A DNA stretch of 64,000 bases. Source: Dolichospermum flos-aquae CCAP 1403/13F (GTDB lineage: Bacteria; Cyanobacteriota; Cyanobacteriia; Cyanobacteriales; Nostocaceae). Below the pieces are notes generated by a model. That model did no database searches, was not told the origin of the DNA, and worked only from the letters and a program-made list of their open reading frames with translations. The stretch is taken from the NCBI RefSeq assembly GCF_012516395.1, contig NZ_CP051206.1, positions 682,001 to 746,000 of the forward strand, written 5' to 3'. Positions 15,767-25,703 of the stretch are shown here, in pieces. Positions within the stretch are counted from its first letter, which is position 1, and each line of letters begins with the position of its first letter. A program made the translations under genes and the position numbers.

Positions 15767-18445
15767 CTACAACCCATTACCAATCAAAATAAAAGGAGCC
15801 CAATAGTAAGGATGACTGAGATTATGGGAGATAGCTTCAGAATTTCTACTTTGTCCTGGCGTATAATTTACACTACTCCGCTCAGTATTACTACTCTGGA
15901 TCTTACCTTGAATCATGGCGATTTGAGCTTCTCGCAAGGCTTGGGCTTTTGTCATCTTACCAGTAGAGAGATTTTGGTAAAACTGCTGCATTAATTGGCT
16001 GGTGCTGGCATCATTAACGAGCCACAGGGAAGCAATCACCGCTTTAGCCCCATTGGTGAGAAAATAGAAGCTAATGCCAGACATTTCAATCCCATCAGCA
16101 TCTACCCCACCTAAAGCCGTTTCACACGCAGAAAGCACCACTAAATGAGTATCTATCATGTAGTTTTGTAGAGTTTGAATCTGCTCAACAGTTAATTTGT
16201 CACCAGTACCAGAGAGCAGAAAAGAGTTTTCAGGACGACCAGATTCAAATTTGCCGTGGGTGGCGATGTGCAGTATTTTATTACCTGAAAGATTATCCCG
16301 CAAAGTCCGAAAAATGAAGGCTTCATCGAGAAATTCTGAACCAGGAAAAATGCCCGTGTTCTCTTTCCCGGATTGTTGCACGATGTTAGCCAATTCTAGC
16401 GGCACATTCGACAAAGCATTGAACCCCGGAAAGGCTTTAGAAACACCCATTGCCAAAACTTTAATATCTTGCTTCTTACTGGGTAAACGGTCTTTAACAT
16501 CTGTCAAACCCGCATTGAGAATTGTAGATATTCCATAGCGTTCAATCAGATATTGTTTACCATTAAACAGTGCAGCCATTGGGATGTAGCGGGTAGAACG
16601 GTCAAGGGAAAAGACCAAATTACGCACATTTTTATCCTTGATTTCCCCTTCTAGAGGTTTAATCAACCAGTTATAGAGTTCTTGACTGGTGGCTTTTAAT
16701 TCTTTCTCTCCATTGGGGTTAGATAGTTGGGTTCTGAACTGGGAAACCTTGTTCCAGAGTTGTTCTTGATTAACAGGTGTTTCAAAAGTGCGGAAAACTA
16801 CGCCTTCTTTCCCTGCTCTAGTTGCTAGTAGAATCCTGATTTTATCTTTTAAAACTAGGGGATAAACCAGAAGTGTGTCCGGTTCAGCAGTCACGATTTT
16901 GGCAGCAGTATTGCGAACTTGTTCCGGTTCCAGGAGTGCGGGGTCTTTGGCTAATCGCTCTTGGAGAGTTTTCCGAAAAGTATTAGTATCTTGATTAAAT
17001 TGTTGAGTTAATGTATCGAGTTGGTCGCGCAGTTGGCTGAGGCTGTTACATTTTTGCTGCTCACATTCATAAAGCTTTAACCCAAAGACGATGAGAGTAC
17101 CATATTTGTTGAGGATATCTTCTTCAATGCGGGACAAGGCAATACCAGCGGTTTCACCACCGGCTCTAGCATTGCGGGTAAAATCACGTAATTCTTGGAT
17201 TTTTAATAGTTCTAGAACTTGTTGAGCTTCTAGTACCCGTCCTTGGGAAATCAGCAAATCAGCGAGACTGCGATATGTATCTGCTACAGTTTGGGTGTAG
17301 GACTCCTGTTGCTCACGGGGTAACTTGCGTAAGTCTTGACGGATACCTTCTCGCACATTGACTGATTGCTTGTAAAAGACAATGGCTAATTCTGGTTGCT
17401 GCTGTTCTTCTAGTGTTGAGCCAATGTTACTGAGAGTAAGACCTTCCCCTGCTATGTCGCCGATTTCTCGAAAAATAGCTAAAGACTGCCGATAGAACTC
17501 TATTGCTTTTGGGTATTCCCCCAGGTTACGGTAAGCAATGCCCAGATTATTTAGGGAATTGGCTTCCCCATTGCGATTACCGATATCTCGAAAAATAGCC
17601 AATGACTGCTGATAGAACTCTATTGCTTTTGGGTATTGCCCCAGGGAATTGTAAGCAATGCCCAGACTATTTAGAGAAATGGCTTCCCCATTGCGTTGGC
17701 GAAGCCTCTCCTCTGGAGAATCGCCGATTTCTCGAAAAATAGCCAAAGACTGCTGATGGAACTCAATTGCCTTTGGGTATTGCCCCAGGGATTTGTAAGC
17801 AATGCCTAGATTACCCAGGGAATTGGCTTCCCCATTGCGATCGCCGATTTCTCGAAAAATAGCCAAAGACTGCTGAAAGAACTCAATTGCCTTTGGGTAT
17901 TGCCCCAGGGAATTATAAGCATTGCCTAGATTATTCAGGGAACCGGCTTCCCCATTGCGATCGCCCATTTCTTGTTTAATAGCCAAAGACTGCTGATGGA
18001 ACTCAATTGCCTTTGGGTATTGCCCTAGATCAGAGTAAGCAAGGCCTAGACCTATCAGGGAATTGGCTACCCCATTGCGATCGCCGATTTCTCTTGTAAT
18101 GGTCAAAGACTGTTGAGAGAAGTCTATTGCCTTCCGGTATTGCCCCAGGTGACGATAAGCATTGCCCAGATTATTCAGGGAACTGGCTTCCCCATTGCGA
18201 TCTTTCAGTTTTTGATAAATCGCTAATGCCTGTTCCCAAGACTGGATTGCGTCTTTATACTGACTACGTTGCGCTTGCTGAATCCCTTGCTCTAATAGCT
18301 TGTCTGCTTCTGTTTTCTGGTCTTGACTCGTCTGTGCTTGGGCGGTGGTAGAGAGGAGATAACTGGGAATGGGTAACAAGGAGGGAATCAGCGTCAGCAG
18401 CAGAGGCGACGTGATCCAGCTAATTAGTCTAAGTCGCAAGGACAT
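15767..18445 (-). CDS. Exported TPR-CHAT protease
   Basis: An 892-residue protein in three parts. A signal peptide occupies about 1-38 (ending TTAQAQT). About eight to nine 40-residue TPR units of the kinesin-light-chain type (YPKAIEFYQQSLAIFREIGDR) follow, then a helical linker. A C-terminal CHAT caspase-fold domain spans about 560-892. The likely dyad is His730 in HIATHGKF and Cys774 in VLSACETALGG. CHAT domains are cysteine proteases related to separase and caspases. Substrate and activator are unknown here; TPRs usually sense a partner. The signal peptide would place it outside the cytoplasm, unlike the cytoplasmic TPR-CHAT of type III-E CRISPR. It is a paralogue of 21691-24393 and is transcribed away from the toxin-antitoxin pair. 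Confidence 0.88.
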   Translation of the reverse strand: MSLRLRLISWITSPLLLTLIPSLLPIPSYLLSTTAQAQTSQDQKTEADKLLEQGIQQAQRSQYKDAIQSWEQALAIYQKLKDRNGEASSLNNLGNAYRHLGQYRKAIDFSQQSLTITREIGDRNGVANSLIGLGLAYSDLGQYPKAIEFHQQSLAIKQEMGDRNGEAGSLNNLGNAYNSLGQYPKAIEFFQQSLAIFREIGDRNGEANSLGNLGIAYKSLGQYPKAIEFHQQSLAIFREIGDSPEERLRQRNGEAISLNSLGIAYNSLGQYPKAIEFYQQSLAIFRDIGNRNGEANSLNNLGIAYRNLGEYPKAIEFYRQSLAIFREIGDIAGEGLTLSNIGSTLEEQQQPELAIVFYKQSVNVREGIRQDLRKLPREQQESYTQTVADTYRSLADLLISQGRVLEAQQVLELLKIQELRDFTRNARAGGETAGIALSRIEEDILNKYGTLIVFGLKLYECEQQKCNSLSQLRDQLDTLTQQFNQDTNTFRKTLQERLAKDPALLEPEQVRNTAAKIVTAEPDTLLVYPLVLKDKIRILLATRAGKEGVVFRTFETPVNQEQLWNKVSQFRTQLSNPNGEKELKATSQELYNWLIKPLEGEIKDKNVRNLVFSLDRSTRYIPMAALFNGKQYLIERYGISTILNAGLTDVKDRLPSKKQDIKVLAMGVSKAFPGFNALSNVPLELANIVQQSGKENTGIFPGSEFLDEAFIFRTLRDNLSGNKILHIATHGKFESGRPENSFLLSGTGDKLTVEQIQTLQNYMIDTHLVVLSACETALGGVDADGIEMSGISFYFLTNGAKAVIASLWLVNDASTSQLMQQFYQNLSTGKMTKAQALREAQIAMIQGKIQSSNTERSSVNYTPGQSRNSEAISHNLSHPYYWAPFILIGNGL
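17697..17720. repeat. 24-bp in-frame insert between TPR units
   Basis: Compared with neighbouring TPR units in the same gene, 24 extra bases lie between ATTGCG and ATCGCC, adding SPEERLRQ. The insert with its flanks forms an imperfect palindrome (GGCGAAGCCTCTCC and GGAGAATCGCC), a sequence type that is dispersed in cyanobacterial genomes. The paralogue has a decayed insert (YREELRQR) in the matching TPR loop near 22055. Confidence 0.65.
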
Positions 18446-18584
18446 TATATTATATTTAATATTGAGGTAATTACTTGAAATTTTGCTTTCAGTATATCGT
18501 AAATATTAAGTAGCTTGAGTTGAAGCACTGTGGCGGATTAAAATTGTAAATGTAGCTTGACAAGGCATTAGAGGATTGATATCC

Positions 18585-18911
18585 ATGACACTCAAAGAGT
18601 TAGAACAACAACTTCTTGCCCTTAAACCTAATGAAAAAGTCCAGATTATACAGTTACTTGCTCAAAGTCTTGGTAGCAATTGGCAAGGAATTGAGAAAAC
18701 CCCTAGAGTCTGTGGTGGAGAAGCTTGCATTGCTAATACTCGTATTCCTGTCTGGGTACTAGTTGAAGCTCGACAACTTGGATATAGTGATGTTGACCTT
18801 TTAACCAGCTATCCCACCATTTCAGCTACGGATTTAGCTCATGCTTGGGTATATGCAGAAGCTCATGCTGATGAAATCGAATTGGTAATTGAGCGTAATG
18901 AGGCAGCATAG
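18585..18911 (+). CDS. DUF433 antitoxin-like protein
   Basis: A 108-residue protein. Its second half is a DUF433 domain, with the typical PRVCGGEACIANTRIPVWV and a winged-helix-like end LLTSYPTISATDLAHAW. DUF433 proteins usually pair with DUF5615 PIN-like proteins as toxin-antitoxin modules, where DUF433 is the antitoxin and probable DNA-binding repressor. The N-terminus (TLKELEQQLLALKPNEKVQIIQLLA) is a helical segment often seen in these fusions. I start at ATG 18585 rather than the TTG nine bases earlier. The partner begins 3 bp after its stop. Confidence 0.85.
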   Translation: MTLKELEQQLLALKPNEKVQIIQLLAQSLGSNWQGIEKTPRVCGGEACIANTRIPVWVLVEARQLGYSDVDLLTSYPTISATDLAHAWVYAEAHADEIELVIERNEAA

Positions 18912-18914
18912 TCA

Positions 18915-19256
18915 ATGGCACGTTTTTATGCAGATGAGCAGTTTCCTTTTCCAGTTGTGGAATTATTACGCAGTTTGGGGCATGATGTTTTGACAGTTCA
19001 AGAAGCAGGAAATGCAGATCAACGCATACTTGACGATGAAGTATTAGCATTTGCCATCAGTCAAGAACGGGCAATATTAACTATTAATAAATATGATTTT
19101 ATCCGTTTACATCGTCGTGATGATGACCACTTTGGAATTGTTGTTTGTAGCAATAATCGTAACTGGGAACAATTTGCAGCAAGAATCAATGACGCTGTAA
19201 CAGCAGAAACATCATTGCGAAAAAAACTAATTCGTGTGGTACGTCCAGTCACTTAA
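18915..19256 (+). CDS. DUF5615 PIN-like toxin
   Basis: A 113-residue DUF5615 protein with a PIN-like fold expected to be an RNase toxin. Acidic residues in the right places are seen in FYADEQFPFPVVELLRSLGHDV (Asp near the start), DQRILDDEVLAFA, and ILTINKYDFIRLHR. It sits 3 bp after its DUF433 partner, the usual antitoxin-toxin order. The pair lies between two TPR-CHAT genes and just before the caspase gene. It may simply stabilise this block, or it may be regulated with it. Confidence 0.82.
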   Translation: MARFYADEQFPFPVVELLRSLGHDVLTVQEAGNADQRILDDEVLAFAISQERAILTINKYDFIRLHRRDDDHFGIVVCSNNRNWEQFAARINDAVTAETSLRKKLIRVVRPVT

Positions 19257-19313
19257 AAAACTAAAGATTTACCATAAAGATTCTACTTTTCTTAACTGCA
19301 CAGTATCGAAACT

Positions 19314-21611
19314 ATGCCTATCATAAAGCGTCGTCATTTTCTCCAATCTATCGGTGCATCCCTCACCATTCTGGGTGTAAATCAATTTGCCATTCATCAA
19401 GCTTCTCTTAATTATGGCCAGGTTTTAGCACAGGATACCCGCCGTAAACGCGCCTTACTTGTTGGTATCAACAACTATCCCGGAAAGAATGCCCAAGACT
19501 TAAAAACCCAAGGATTATGGTATCAGTTGCGGGGTGCTGTGAACGATGTGGAACTTCAGCGAGAATTGTTGATACATCGGTTTGGATTTCATCCAGATGA
19601 TATTTTGGTATTGACTGACAAAGAAGCAACACGCCAAAATATTCTAGAGCAATTTAATAAACATTTGATTAAATGGGTAAAATCCCCTGATGATGTAGTT
19701 GTCTTTCACTATTCAGGACATGGCTCAAATGTGATTGATCCTTATAAGATATTCCCAGAAGATAGACTGAATGGAACTATCGTTCCTGTTGATGCAGATT
19801 TACCTCTGGGTTATCCAAATAAAGGTGGAGAAGTCAATGATATTACAGCAGGTACTATATTTTTATTGCGAGAAGCATTGGGACGAAAAACTAAAAATGT
19901 GACTTTCATTCTCGATAGTTGTTACTCTGGTGCTGGAGTGCGGGGGAATTTAATTATTAGGTCACGTCCTGGTTATGCAGAACTGTTAAAACTGCGAGGG
20001 GACACCCCAAATATAAAACTCAAATCAATTCAAGAAGAATTAGATTATCAGCAACACTGGCTGACTGATTTAAAATTATCTAAAGAAGAATGGATTGAAA
20101 GACGCAAAAAAAATATTGTTAATGGTGCTGCTATTTTTGCGGCTGGACGTAATCAACAAGCGGCTGATGCTAATTTTGCTAAAGATGTGAATGCAGGTGT
20201 GTTTACATATTCCTTGACTCGTCAATTGTGGCAACAAACGAGTAATCAAGGAATGGGTAAAGTTGTGATAGCTGCGGCTGGGAAAACTGAGCAGTTTTTA
20301 CAAAGTATGGCAAATTCTCGCCGTCAAAATCCAGGTTTGGAAGTAAAAATCGGTAGTAGCGATGAACAGCAACCAATGTATTTTTCTTCTATGCAGAAAT
20401 TAGCCGCAGAAGCTGTGATTACAGAAGTTAAAGGAAATGCTGTTAAGTTACTTTTAACTGGTGCAGAACCACAAGTTTTAGAAGCTTTAGGTAAAGGCGC
20501 AATTTTTAATATTGTTGATAATCACGGACAACGCCAAGGAACTGTAAAAATTGAGTCGCGTTCTAGCCTGAATGCCACCGGATTACTGCAAACTAAGTCA
20601 GGTGTCAAAATTTCTCCTGGAGCGGTCTTACAAGAACAAATTCGGGCAATTCCTAGTGATTTAAAATTACGGATTGGTTTAGATAAATCAGTGGATACAG
20701 AAGCCGCAAAACAGGCATTACAATCAATTCCCCGCGTTGAAGTAGTACCGTTGTTAGAGCAGGAAGTACATTATATTTTGGGACGAATGTTGCCAAGCTA
20801 TTTTCAAGATTTGGAAACCAGAAAAATTGCAGATTTACCAGATGTAAATAGTGTGGGTTTATTCTCAGTTGGGTTTGAACTAATTCCTGGTTCATTTGGC
20901 GTGAAAGATGAAACTATTAATGATGCCGTAAATCGCCTCCAGACGAAGTTTAAACTATTGCTGGCGGCTCGATTGATGAAAATGACTCTGAATACCAATT
21001 CATCTCGGTTAAACGTGGCAGCTAGGTTGACGGTTGCTGATAATCGGGCTTTGTTGGCAGAGTCTTTTACTGTGCGTGGTGATAAAAGTTCATCTGCAAA
21101 AAATCTGCAAATTATCAGTTCTCAAAACAGTTCTCTGGCTGAAATTGAAATTAACAAATATGTGCAAATCTCTGTTAAAAATCGAGAAAATCGTGATTTG
21201 CATATTGGCATATTAATCTTTAGTCCTGATGGGGATATTGATATTTTGTTTCCTTTGAGTGATGGTAAAAATGCTGCACTTGTTTTGGCAGGGCAGACAA
21301 TTCAAATTCCCAAGGAAGGAAAGCTGTCTTTTGGTAAACCTTTGGGGATTGTAGAGGTGTTGATTGTGGCGAGTACAGCACCAATTAACAAAGCATTGAA
21401 ACCATTACAGACATTGGTAATGGAACAAAGAAGCGAAAAAAGAAGTGGTAGTCAGGTAGCTGAAAAAGCAGAAGATGCAATAGCTAGTTTACTAGATGAC
21501 CTGGCTGGAGGGAAACGCGGTGAAACAAAAACAGGTATTCGCCTGTTTGATACTCAACAGATGGCAGCTTTATCAATTACGTTTGAAATTGTTGACCAAA
21601 AAGTAATTTAA
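19314..21611 (+). CDS. Caspase-family (peptidase C14) protein with Tat-type signal
   Basis: A 765-residue protein. The N-terminus IKRRHFLQSIG is a twin-arginine export signal. Residues of about 43-350 form the caspase p20/p10-like domain, with the dyad His136 in HYSGHGSN and Cys203 in LDSCYSGAG, so it is predicted to be an active orthocaspase-like cysteine protease. The remainder (about 400-765) contains a DUF4384-like region (ENRDLHIGILIFSPDGDIDILFP), often found with caspase domains in cyanobacteria. It starts 58 bp after the DUF5615 toxin gene, and a TPR-CHAT gene follows after 79 bp. Orthocaspases usually cleave after Arg or Lys and need calcium; that is family knowledge, not visible here. 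Confidence 0.88.
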   Translation: MPIIKRRHFLQSIGASLTILGVNQFAIHQASLNYGQVLAQDTRRKRALLVGINNYPGKNAQDLKTQGLWYQLRGAVNDVELQRELLIHRFGFHPDDILVLTDKEATRQNILEQFNKHLIKWVKSPDDVVVFHYSGHGSNVIDPYKIFPEDRLNGTIVPVDADLPLGYPNKGGEVNDITAGTIFLLREALGRKTKNVTFILDSCYSGAGVRGNLIIRSRPGYAELLKLRGDTPNIKLKSIQEELDYQQHWLTDLKLSKEEWIERRKKNIVNGAAIFAAGRNQQAADANFAKDVNAGVFTYSLTRQLWQQTSNQGMGKVVIAAAGKTEQFLQSMANSRRQNPGLEVKIGSSDEQQPMYFSSMQKLAAEAVITEVKGNAVKLLLTGAEPQVLEALGKGAIFNIVDNHGQRQGTVKIESRSSLNATGLLQTKSGVKISPGAVLQEQIRAIPSDLKLRIGLDKSVDTEAAKQALQSIPRVEVVPLLEQEVHYILGRMLPSYFQDLETRKIADLPDVNSVGLFSVGFELIPGSFGVKDETINDAVNRLQTKFKLLLAARLMKMTLNTNSSRLNVAARLTVADNRALLAESFTVRGDKSSSAKNLQIISSQNSSLAEIEINKYVQISVKNRENRDLHIGILIFSPDGDIDILFPLSDGKNAALVLAGQTIQIPKEGKLSFGKPLGIVEVLIVASTAPINKALKPLQTLVMEQRSEKRSGSQVAEKAEDAIASLLDDLAGGKRGETKTGIRLFDTQQMAALSITFEIVDQKVI

Positions 21612-21690
21612 AAGTGGCGCTTCTAAATTTGTCTAAGTTTAAAGTATAATAAAGGCAAAATCTTAAGTAATTACCCTATTATTAACTTTT

Positions 21691-24393
21691 ATGACATTGC
21701 GACTTAAACTAATTAGCTGGCTCACGTCGCCTCTGCTGCTGACGTTGATTCCCTCTCTGTTACCCATTCCCAGTTATCTCCTCTCTACCACCGCCCAAGC
21801 ACAGACGAGTCAAAACCGCAAAACACAAGCAAGCAAGTTATTACAGCAAGGACTTCAGCAATTTGAACTTAGCCAATACCAAGCTGCAATCGAGTCTTGG
21901 CAAAAGGCGTTAGAAATCTATCAACAACTGAAAGATCGGACTGGGGAAGGTCTTTCCCTAACAGGTCTGGCCGAGATTTACTTTCATATGGAGCAATACC
22001 CAAAGGCAATTGAGTTATATCAACAGTCCTCAGCTATTTTTAAAGAAATCGGCGATTATCGAGAGGAGCTTCGCCAACGCAATCGGCAAGGGGAAGGCGA
22101 ATCTCTGAGACATCTAGGCATTGTTTACGAAAACTTGGGGCAATACCCAAAAGCAATTGAGTTATATCAACAGTCTTTGTCTATTTTTCGAGAAATTGGC
22201 AATCGGCAAGGGGAAGGCAAATCTCTGATGGATTTGGGTAGTCCTTACCGGAACCTGGGGCAATACCTCAAAGCAATTGAGTTCTATCAACAGTCTTTGT
22301 CTATTTTTCGAGAAATTGGCAATCAGCAAGGGGAAGGTCTTTCTCTGATTGGTATAGGCAATGCTTACGGGAACCTGGGGCAATACCCAAAGGCAATTGA
22401 GTTCTTTCAGCAGTCTTTAAACATTTCACGCGACATCGGCAATCGCTATGGGGAAGGTCTTTCCCTCATGAATCTGGGCAATGCTTATTCGCTGCTGAGG
22501 CAATACCCAAAGGCAATTGAGTTCTATCAGCAGTCTTTGGCTATTCAACAAGATATCGGCGATCGCAATGAGGTAGCTAAATCCATGAATAATCTGGGCA
22601 ATGCTTACGGGAACCTGGGGCAATACCCAAAGGCAATTGAGTTCTTTCAACAGTGCTTATCCATTTCTCGTGCAATCGGCAACATTGTAGTGGAAGGTTT
22701 GACTTTTCATAACATTGGCTCAACACTACAAAAACAGCAGCAATCAGAATTAGCTATTGTCTTCTACAAGCAATCCGTCAATGTGCGAGAAGGCATCCGT
22801 CAAGACTTACGCAAATTACCCCGTGAACAACAGGCATCCTACACCCAAACTGTAGCGGATAGCTATCGCCGTCTAGCATCGCTGCTACTGGAAAAAAATC
22901 GAGTCATGGAAGCTTTACAAGTTCTTGATTTACTCAAAGTTCAAGAACTACAGGACTATGTTCGTAACGTACAAAACGATAAAAACAAAGAGAAGATTGA
23001 ACTATTTCCACAAGAACAAAAAATTATCCAAGACTATACTGCAATTCAAGCTCCAGTTATTCGCCTTGGTGCTGAACTAGCCGACCTCCGCAAACTGCAA
23101 ACTCGCACTCCTACTCAACAGCAACGCATTCAGGAAATTGAAAAAATCCAGGCGAAAACTAACCAACAGATGAGTGAGTTTCTCAAAAGTCCTGCTGTGG
23201 TAGCTTTATCGCAACAAATGCAAAAGAACGCCCCACAACAAAATCTGACTTTATCTGCTTATAAAGACCTGCAAACCCGATTAAATCGATTAGGAAAACG
23301 TATCGCCCTATTCTATACCCTGGTTTTGGATGACCGTCTGGAATTGGTATTACTACCCCCAGGTAAACCACCAATCCGTCGTTCTGTGGCAATCAAGCGG
23401 ACGGAATTAGAAAAAATGATTCAAACTTTCCGTCAAGATTTACAAGATCCAAATTCTCAGGTTAAGGAAACTGCCCAAAAGCTTTATAGTCAACTGATTA
23501 AGCCAATAGAAAGTGAACTTCAACAGGCAGATGTACAATCAATCATCTATGCACCTGACGGACAAATGCGCTATATTCCCTTGGCTGCACTTTACGATGG
23601 GAAAAAATGGCTGACGGAACGCTATCAAATCAACTACCTCACCGCCCTTGCATTAACCAAACTTGAGCCTGAATCTACTCATGATCCTCGTGTTTTAGCA
23701 GGAGCATTTACACAAGGTAACTATAGTCTTGAAGCAGCAGGGCAGACTTTCAATTTCCAAGGATTGCGCTTTGCTAAGACAGAAGTTGAGGGATTAGGTG
23801 CAGCAACTCCTAATACTACCAAACTGTTTGATAAAGCTTTTAACCGGGATGCAATTTTATCCAAAATTAAAAACTACAGCATTGTTCACATGGCAACTCA
23901 TGCTGTTTTTGTCAAAGGTGCGCCGGAAAATTCTTTTATTCTCATGGGTGACGGTAATCGGATTAACTTAAAAGAAATTGAAGAGTGGAAGTTGCCCGAT
24001 GTTACTTTGGTGGTATTGAGTGCCTGTCAAACTGCGTTGGGTGGAGAATTGGGTAATGGTTTGGAAATCTTGGGGTTTGGTTATCAACTCCAGCGTACAG
24101 GAGTGAGAGCTTCCATTGCTTCTCTCTGGGAAGTTAGTGATGGTGGTACTAAAACCCTCATGGATGCTTTATATGAGCGACTCAAATCCGGGAAAATGAC
24201 TAAAGCTGAAGCCCTCCACGAAGCTCAGATATCCTTGATTACAGGTAAAAATCAAAGCAGTGGTGAGACACGGAGTAGTGTGAGATTGACACCAGGAAAT
24301 AGCGGGCAAACTGGAAATTCTGCCGCTATCTCTCGTAATCTCAGTCATCCTTATTACTGGTCTCCCTTTATTTTAATTGGCAATGGGTTGTAA
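21691..24393 (+). CDS. Exported TPR-CHAT protease (paralogue)
   Basis: A 900-residue protein with the same plan as 15767-18445: signal peptide (about 1-38), about eight TPR units of the YPKAIEFYQQSL type, a helical linker with a coiled-coil-like stretch (KNKEKIELFPQEQKII to KIQAKTNQQMSE), and a CHAT domain. The likely dyad is His737 in HMATHAVF and Cys779 in VLSACQTALGG. The 5' ends of the two paralogues are almost identical in DNA over about 120 bp, while their linkers differ. It lies 79 bp after the caspase gene and 44 bp before the membrane TPR gene, probably in one operon. Confidence 0.88.
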   Translation: MTLRLKLISWLTSPLLLTLIPSLLPIPSYLLSTTAQAQTSQNRKTQASKLLQQGLQQFELSQYQAAIESWQKALEIYQQLKDRTGEGLSLTGLAEIYFHMEQYPKAIELYQQSSAIFKEIGDYREELRQRNRQGEGESLRHLGIVYENLGQYPKAIELYQQSLSIFREIGNRQGEGKSLMDLGSPYRNLGQYLKAIEFYQQSLSIFREIGNQQGEGLSLIGIGNAYGNLGQYPKAIEFFQQSLNISRDIGNRYGEGLSLMNLGNAYSLLRQYPKAIEFYQQSLAIQQDIGDRNEVAKSMNNLGNAYGNLGQYPKAIEFFQQCLSISRAIGNIVVEGLTFHNIGSTLQKQQQSELAIVFYKQSVNVREGIRQDLRKLPREQQASYTQTVADSYRRLASLLLEKNRVMEALQVLDLLKVQELQDYVRNVQNDKNKEKIELFPQEQKIIQDYTAIQAPVIRLGAELADLRKLQTRTPTQQQRIQEIEKIQAKTNQQMSEFLKSPAVVALSQQMQKNAPQQNLTLSAYKDLQTRLNRLGKRIALFYTLVLDDRLELVLLPPGKPPIRRSVAIKRTELEKMIQTFRQDLQDPNSQVKETAQKLYSQLIKPIESELQQADVQSIIYAPDGQMRYIPLAALYDGKKWLTERYQINYLTALALTKLEPESTHDPRVLAGAFTQGNYSLEAAGQTFNFQGLRFAKTEVEGLGAATPNTTKLFDKAFNRDAILSKIKNYSIVHMATHAVFVKGAPENSFILMGDGNRINLKEIEEWKLPDVTLVVLSACQTALGGELGNGLEILGFGYQLQRTGVRASIASLWEVSDGGTKTLMDALYERLKSGKMTKAEALHEAQISLITGKNQSSGETRSSVRLTPGNSGQTGNSAAISRNLSHPYYWSPFILIGNGL

Positions 24394-24437
24394 AGTGGTG
24401 TTGTAAATTGTTGTGTTAATGCTTACTTGGATTTCAA

Positions 24438-25703
24438 ATGGAAAATATTAATCTGGAACAGGCAATCCAACAATATAATACTGCGCTGACTGAGCTTGAA
24501 AATTTAGTTCAAAGTCCTTCTCCTGCTCAAGTTCTCGAAGTTTTGATTGCGCGAGATCGGATTAATTCGGTTTTGGAAATGCTTGCTACTTCTGTAAATT
24601 CTCCTCCTTTATCTGCTCAAAGTTTGGAAGAAATCAGCAAAATTGATACCAGGTTAAAAGTAAATGCTCAGGCGATCGCACTCTTTACTGAATCTACCAG
24701 TTTTCGTGCTAGTTTTCACCCCAAGGAACAGGCGTGGTGGTGGTTTCTGGAAGCTCCTAAGACCCCATGGAGCGATAGATTTGATTGGCTCTTTAGCGGG
24801 GTTTCTGTTACCTGTTTAACTGTTTCCTTGGGCTTAATTGGTGACATTTCCCCTCGCTTTTTGACTGGTGTACCTGATGCTTTTGGTGCTTTTGCAGTCA
24901 GTACCCAAAGTATTCTTACTCTTCTTGTTGCTGGTGGCGCACTCACAAAAATTGGTCAAGAATCTCTCAGACAGTTACTAAAAACAATTAATATCCCTGA
25001 AAGATATTGGCATGAATTAGGTGCAGTTACTTCTTTTTTGGTAGTTTTAGGTTTGTTTGGTTTTCGCCAATTTTTACCTCAAATTGCCACAAATTTTTAT
25101 ACTAATCCAGGGATGGAAAGCCGTAAAAAAGGTGATTGGAGTAGTGCTGAAGAACAGTTTAATAGAGCTATTAAATTAAATGCTGATGATGCTCAGGCAC
25201 ACTTTCAATTGGGCAATCTTTACGAGGATATGCAAATGATTGAAAAGGCTCGTCCAGAATATCAATTAGCTATTCAAGGAGGAATTATTGGTGCAACTAA
25301 TAATTTAGCAAGGCTGAATATTTTTAAAAAAGATTATTCCGGGGCAGTTTCCTTACTTCTCAAAACTTTAGATAGAGATAAAAAAGAACCTTTAGACTCA
25401 AAAATAAAACATACTGTTCTCAAAAATTTAGGTTGGGCGCGACTGATGCAAAAAAACTATCCAGATGCTGAAGCCAAGTTATTAGAAGCCATTGATTTAC
25501 AATCTACTCTCAAATTAGAAAAGTATGATATTGCTGATGTTTATTGTCTTTTAGCCCAAGTCATGGAAGCCCAAGGTGATAAAAAAGAAGCATTGCTAAA
25601 GTGGAAAACTTGCAACCAGTATGCCAATATTACCATTCCCGAACAGGATGAATGGGCAACAATGGCTCAAAAGCGTTTAGACCCCCAGGAGACTCGTAAA
25701 TGA
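24438..25703 (+). CDS. Membrane TPR protein
   Basis: A 421-residue protein. A helical N-terminal domain (1-110) is followed by hydrophobic segments at about 117-135, 150-170 and 193-212. A C-terminal TPR domain (about 225-410) contains GDWSSAEEQFNRAIKLNADDAQAHFQ-type units. I do not recognise a named family. The next gene overlaps its stop by 4 bp (ATGA), so the two are translationally coupled. Because TPRs sit on one side of the membrane next to exported TPR-CHAT and caspase proteins, it is a plausible membrane platform or sensor for that group (inference). Confidence 0.75.
   Translation: MENINLEQAIQQYNTALTELENLVQSPSPAQVLEVLIARDRINSVLEMLATSVNSPPLSAQSLEEISKIDTRLKVNAQAIALFTESTSFRASFHPKEQAWWWFLEAPKTPWSDRFDWLFSGVSVTCLTVSLGLIGDISPRFLTGVPDAFGAFAVSTQSILTLLVAGGALTKIGQESLRQLLKTINIPERYWHELGAVTSFLVVLGLFGFRQFLPQIATNFYTNPGMESRKKGDWSSAEEQFNRAIKLNADDAQAHFQLGNLYEDMQMIEKARPEYQLAIQGGIIGATNNLARLNIFKKDYSGAVSLLLKTLDRDKKEPLDSKIKHTVLKNLGWARLMQKNYPDAEAKLLEAIDLQSTLKLEKYDIADVYCLLAQVMEAQGDKKEALLKWKTCNQYANITIPEQDEWATMAQKRLDPQETRK

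Noticed and set aside
15767..24393. Type III-E CRISPR (Craspase) TPR-CHAT
   Set aside because: Both proteins carry signal peptides and there is no Cas7-11 gene or CRISPR array nearby.
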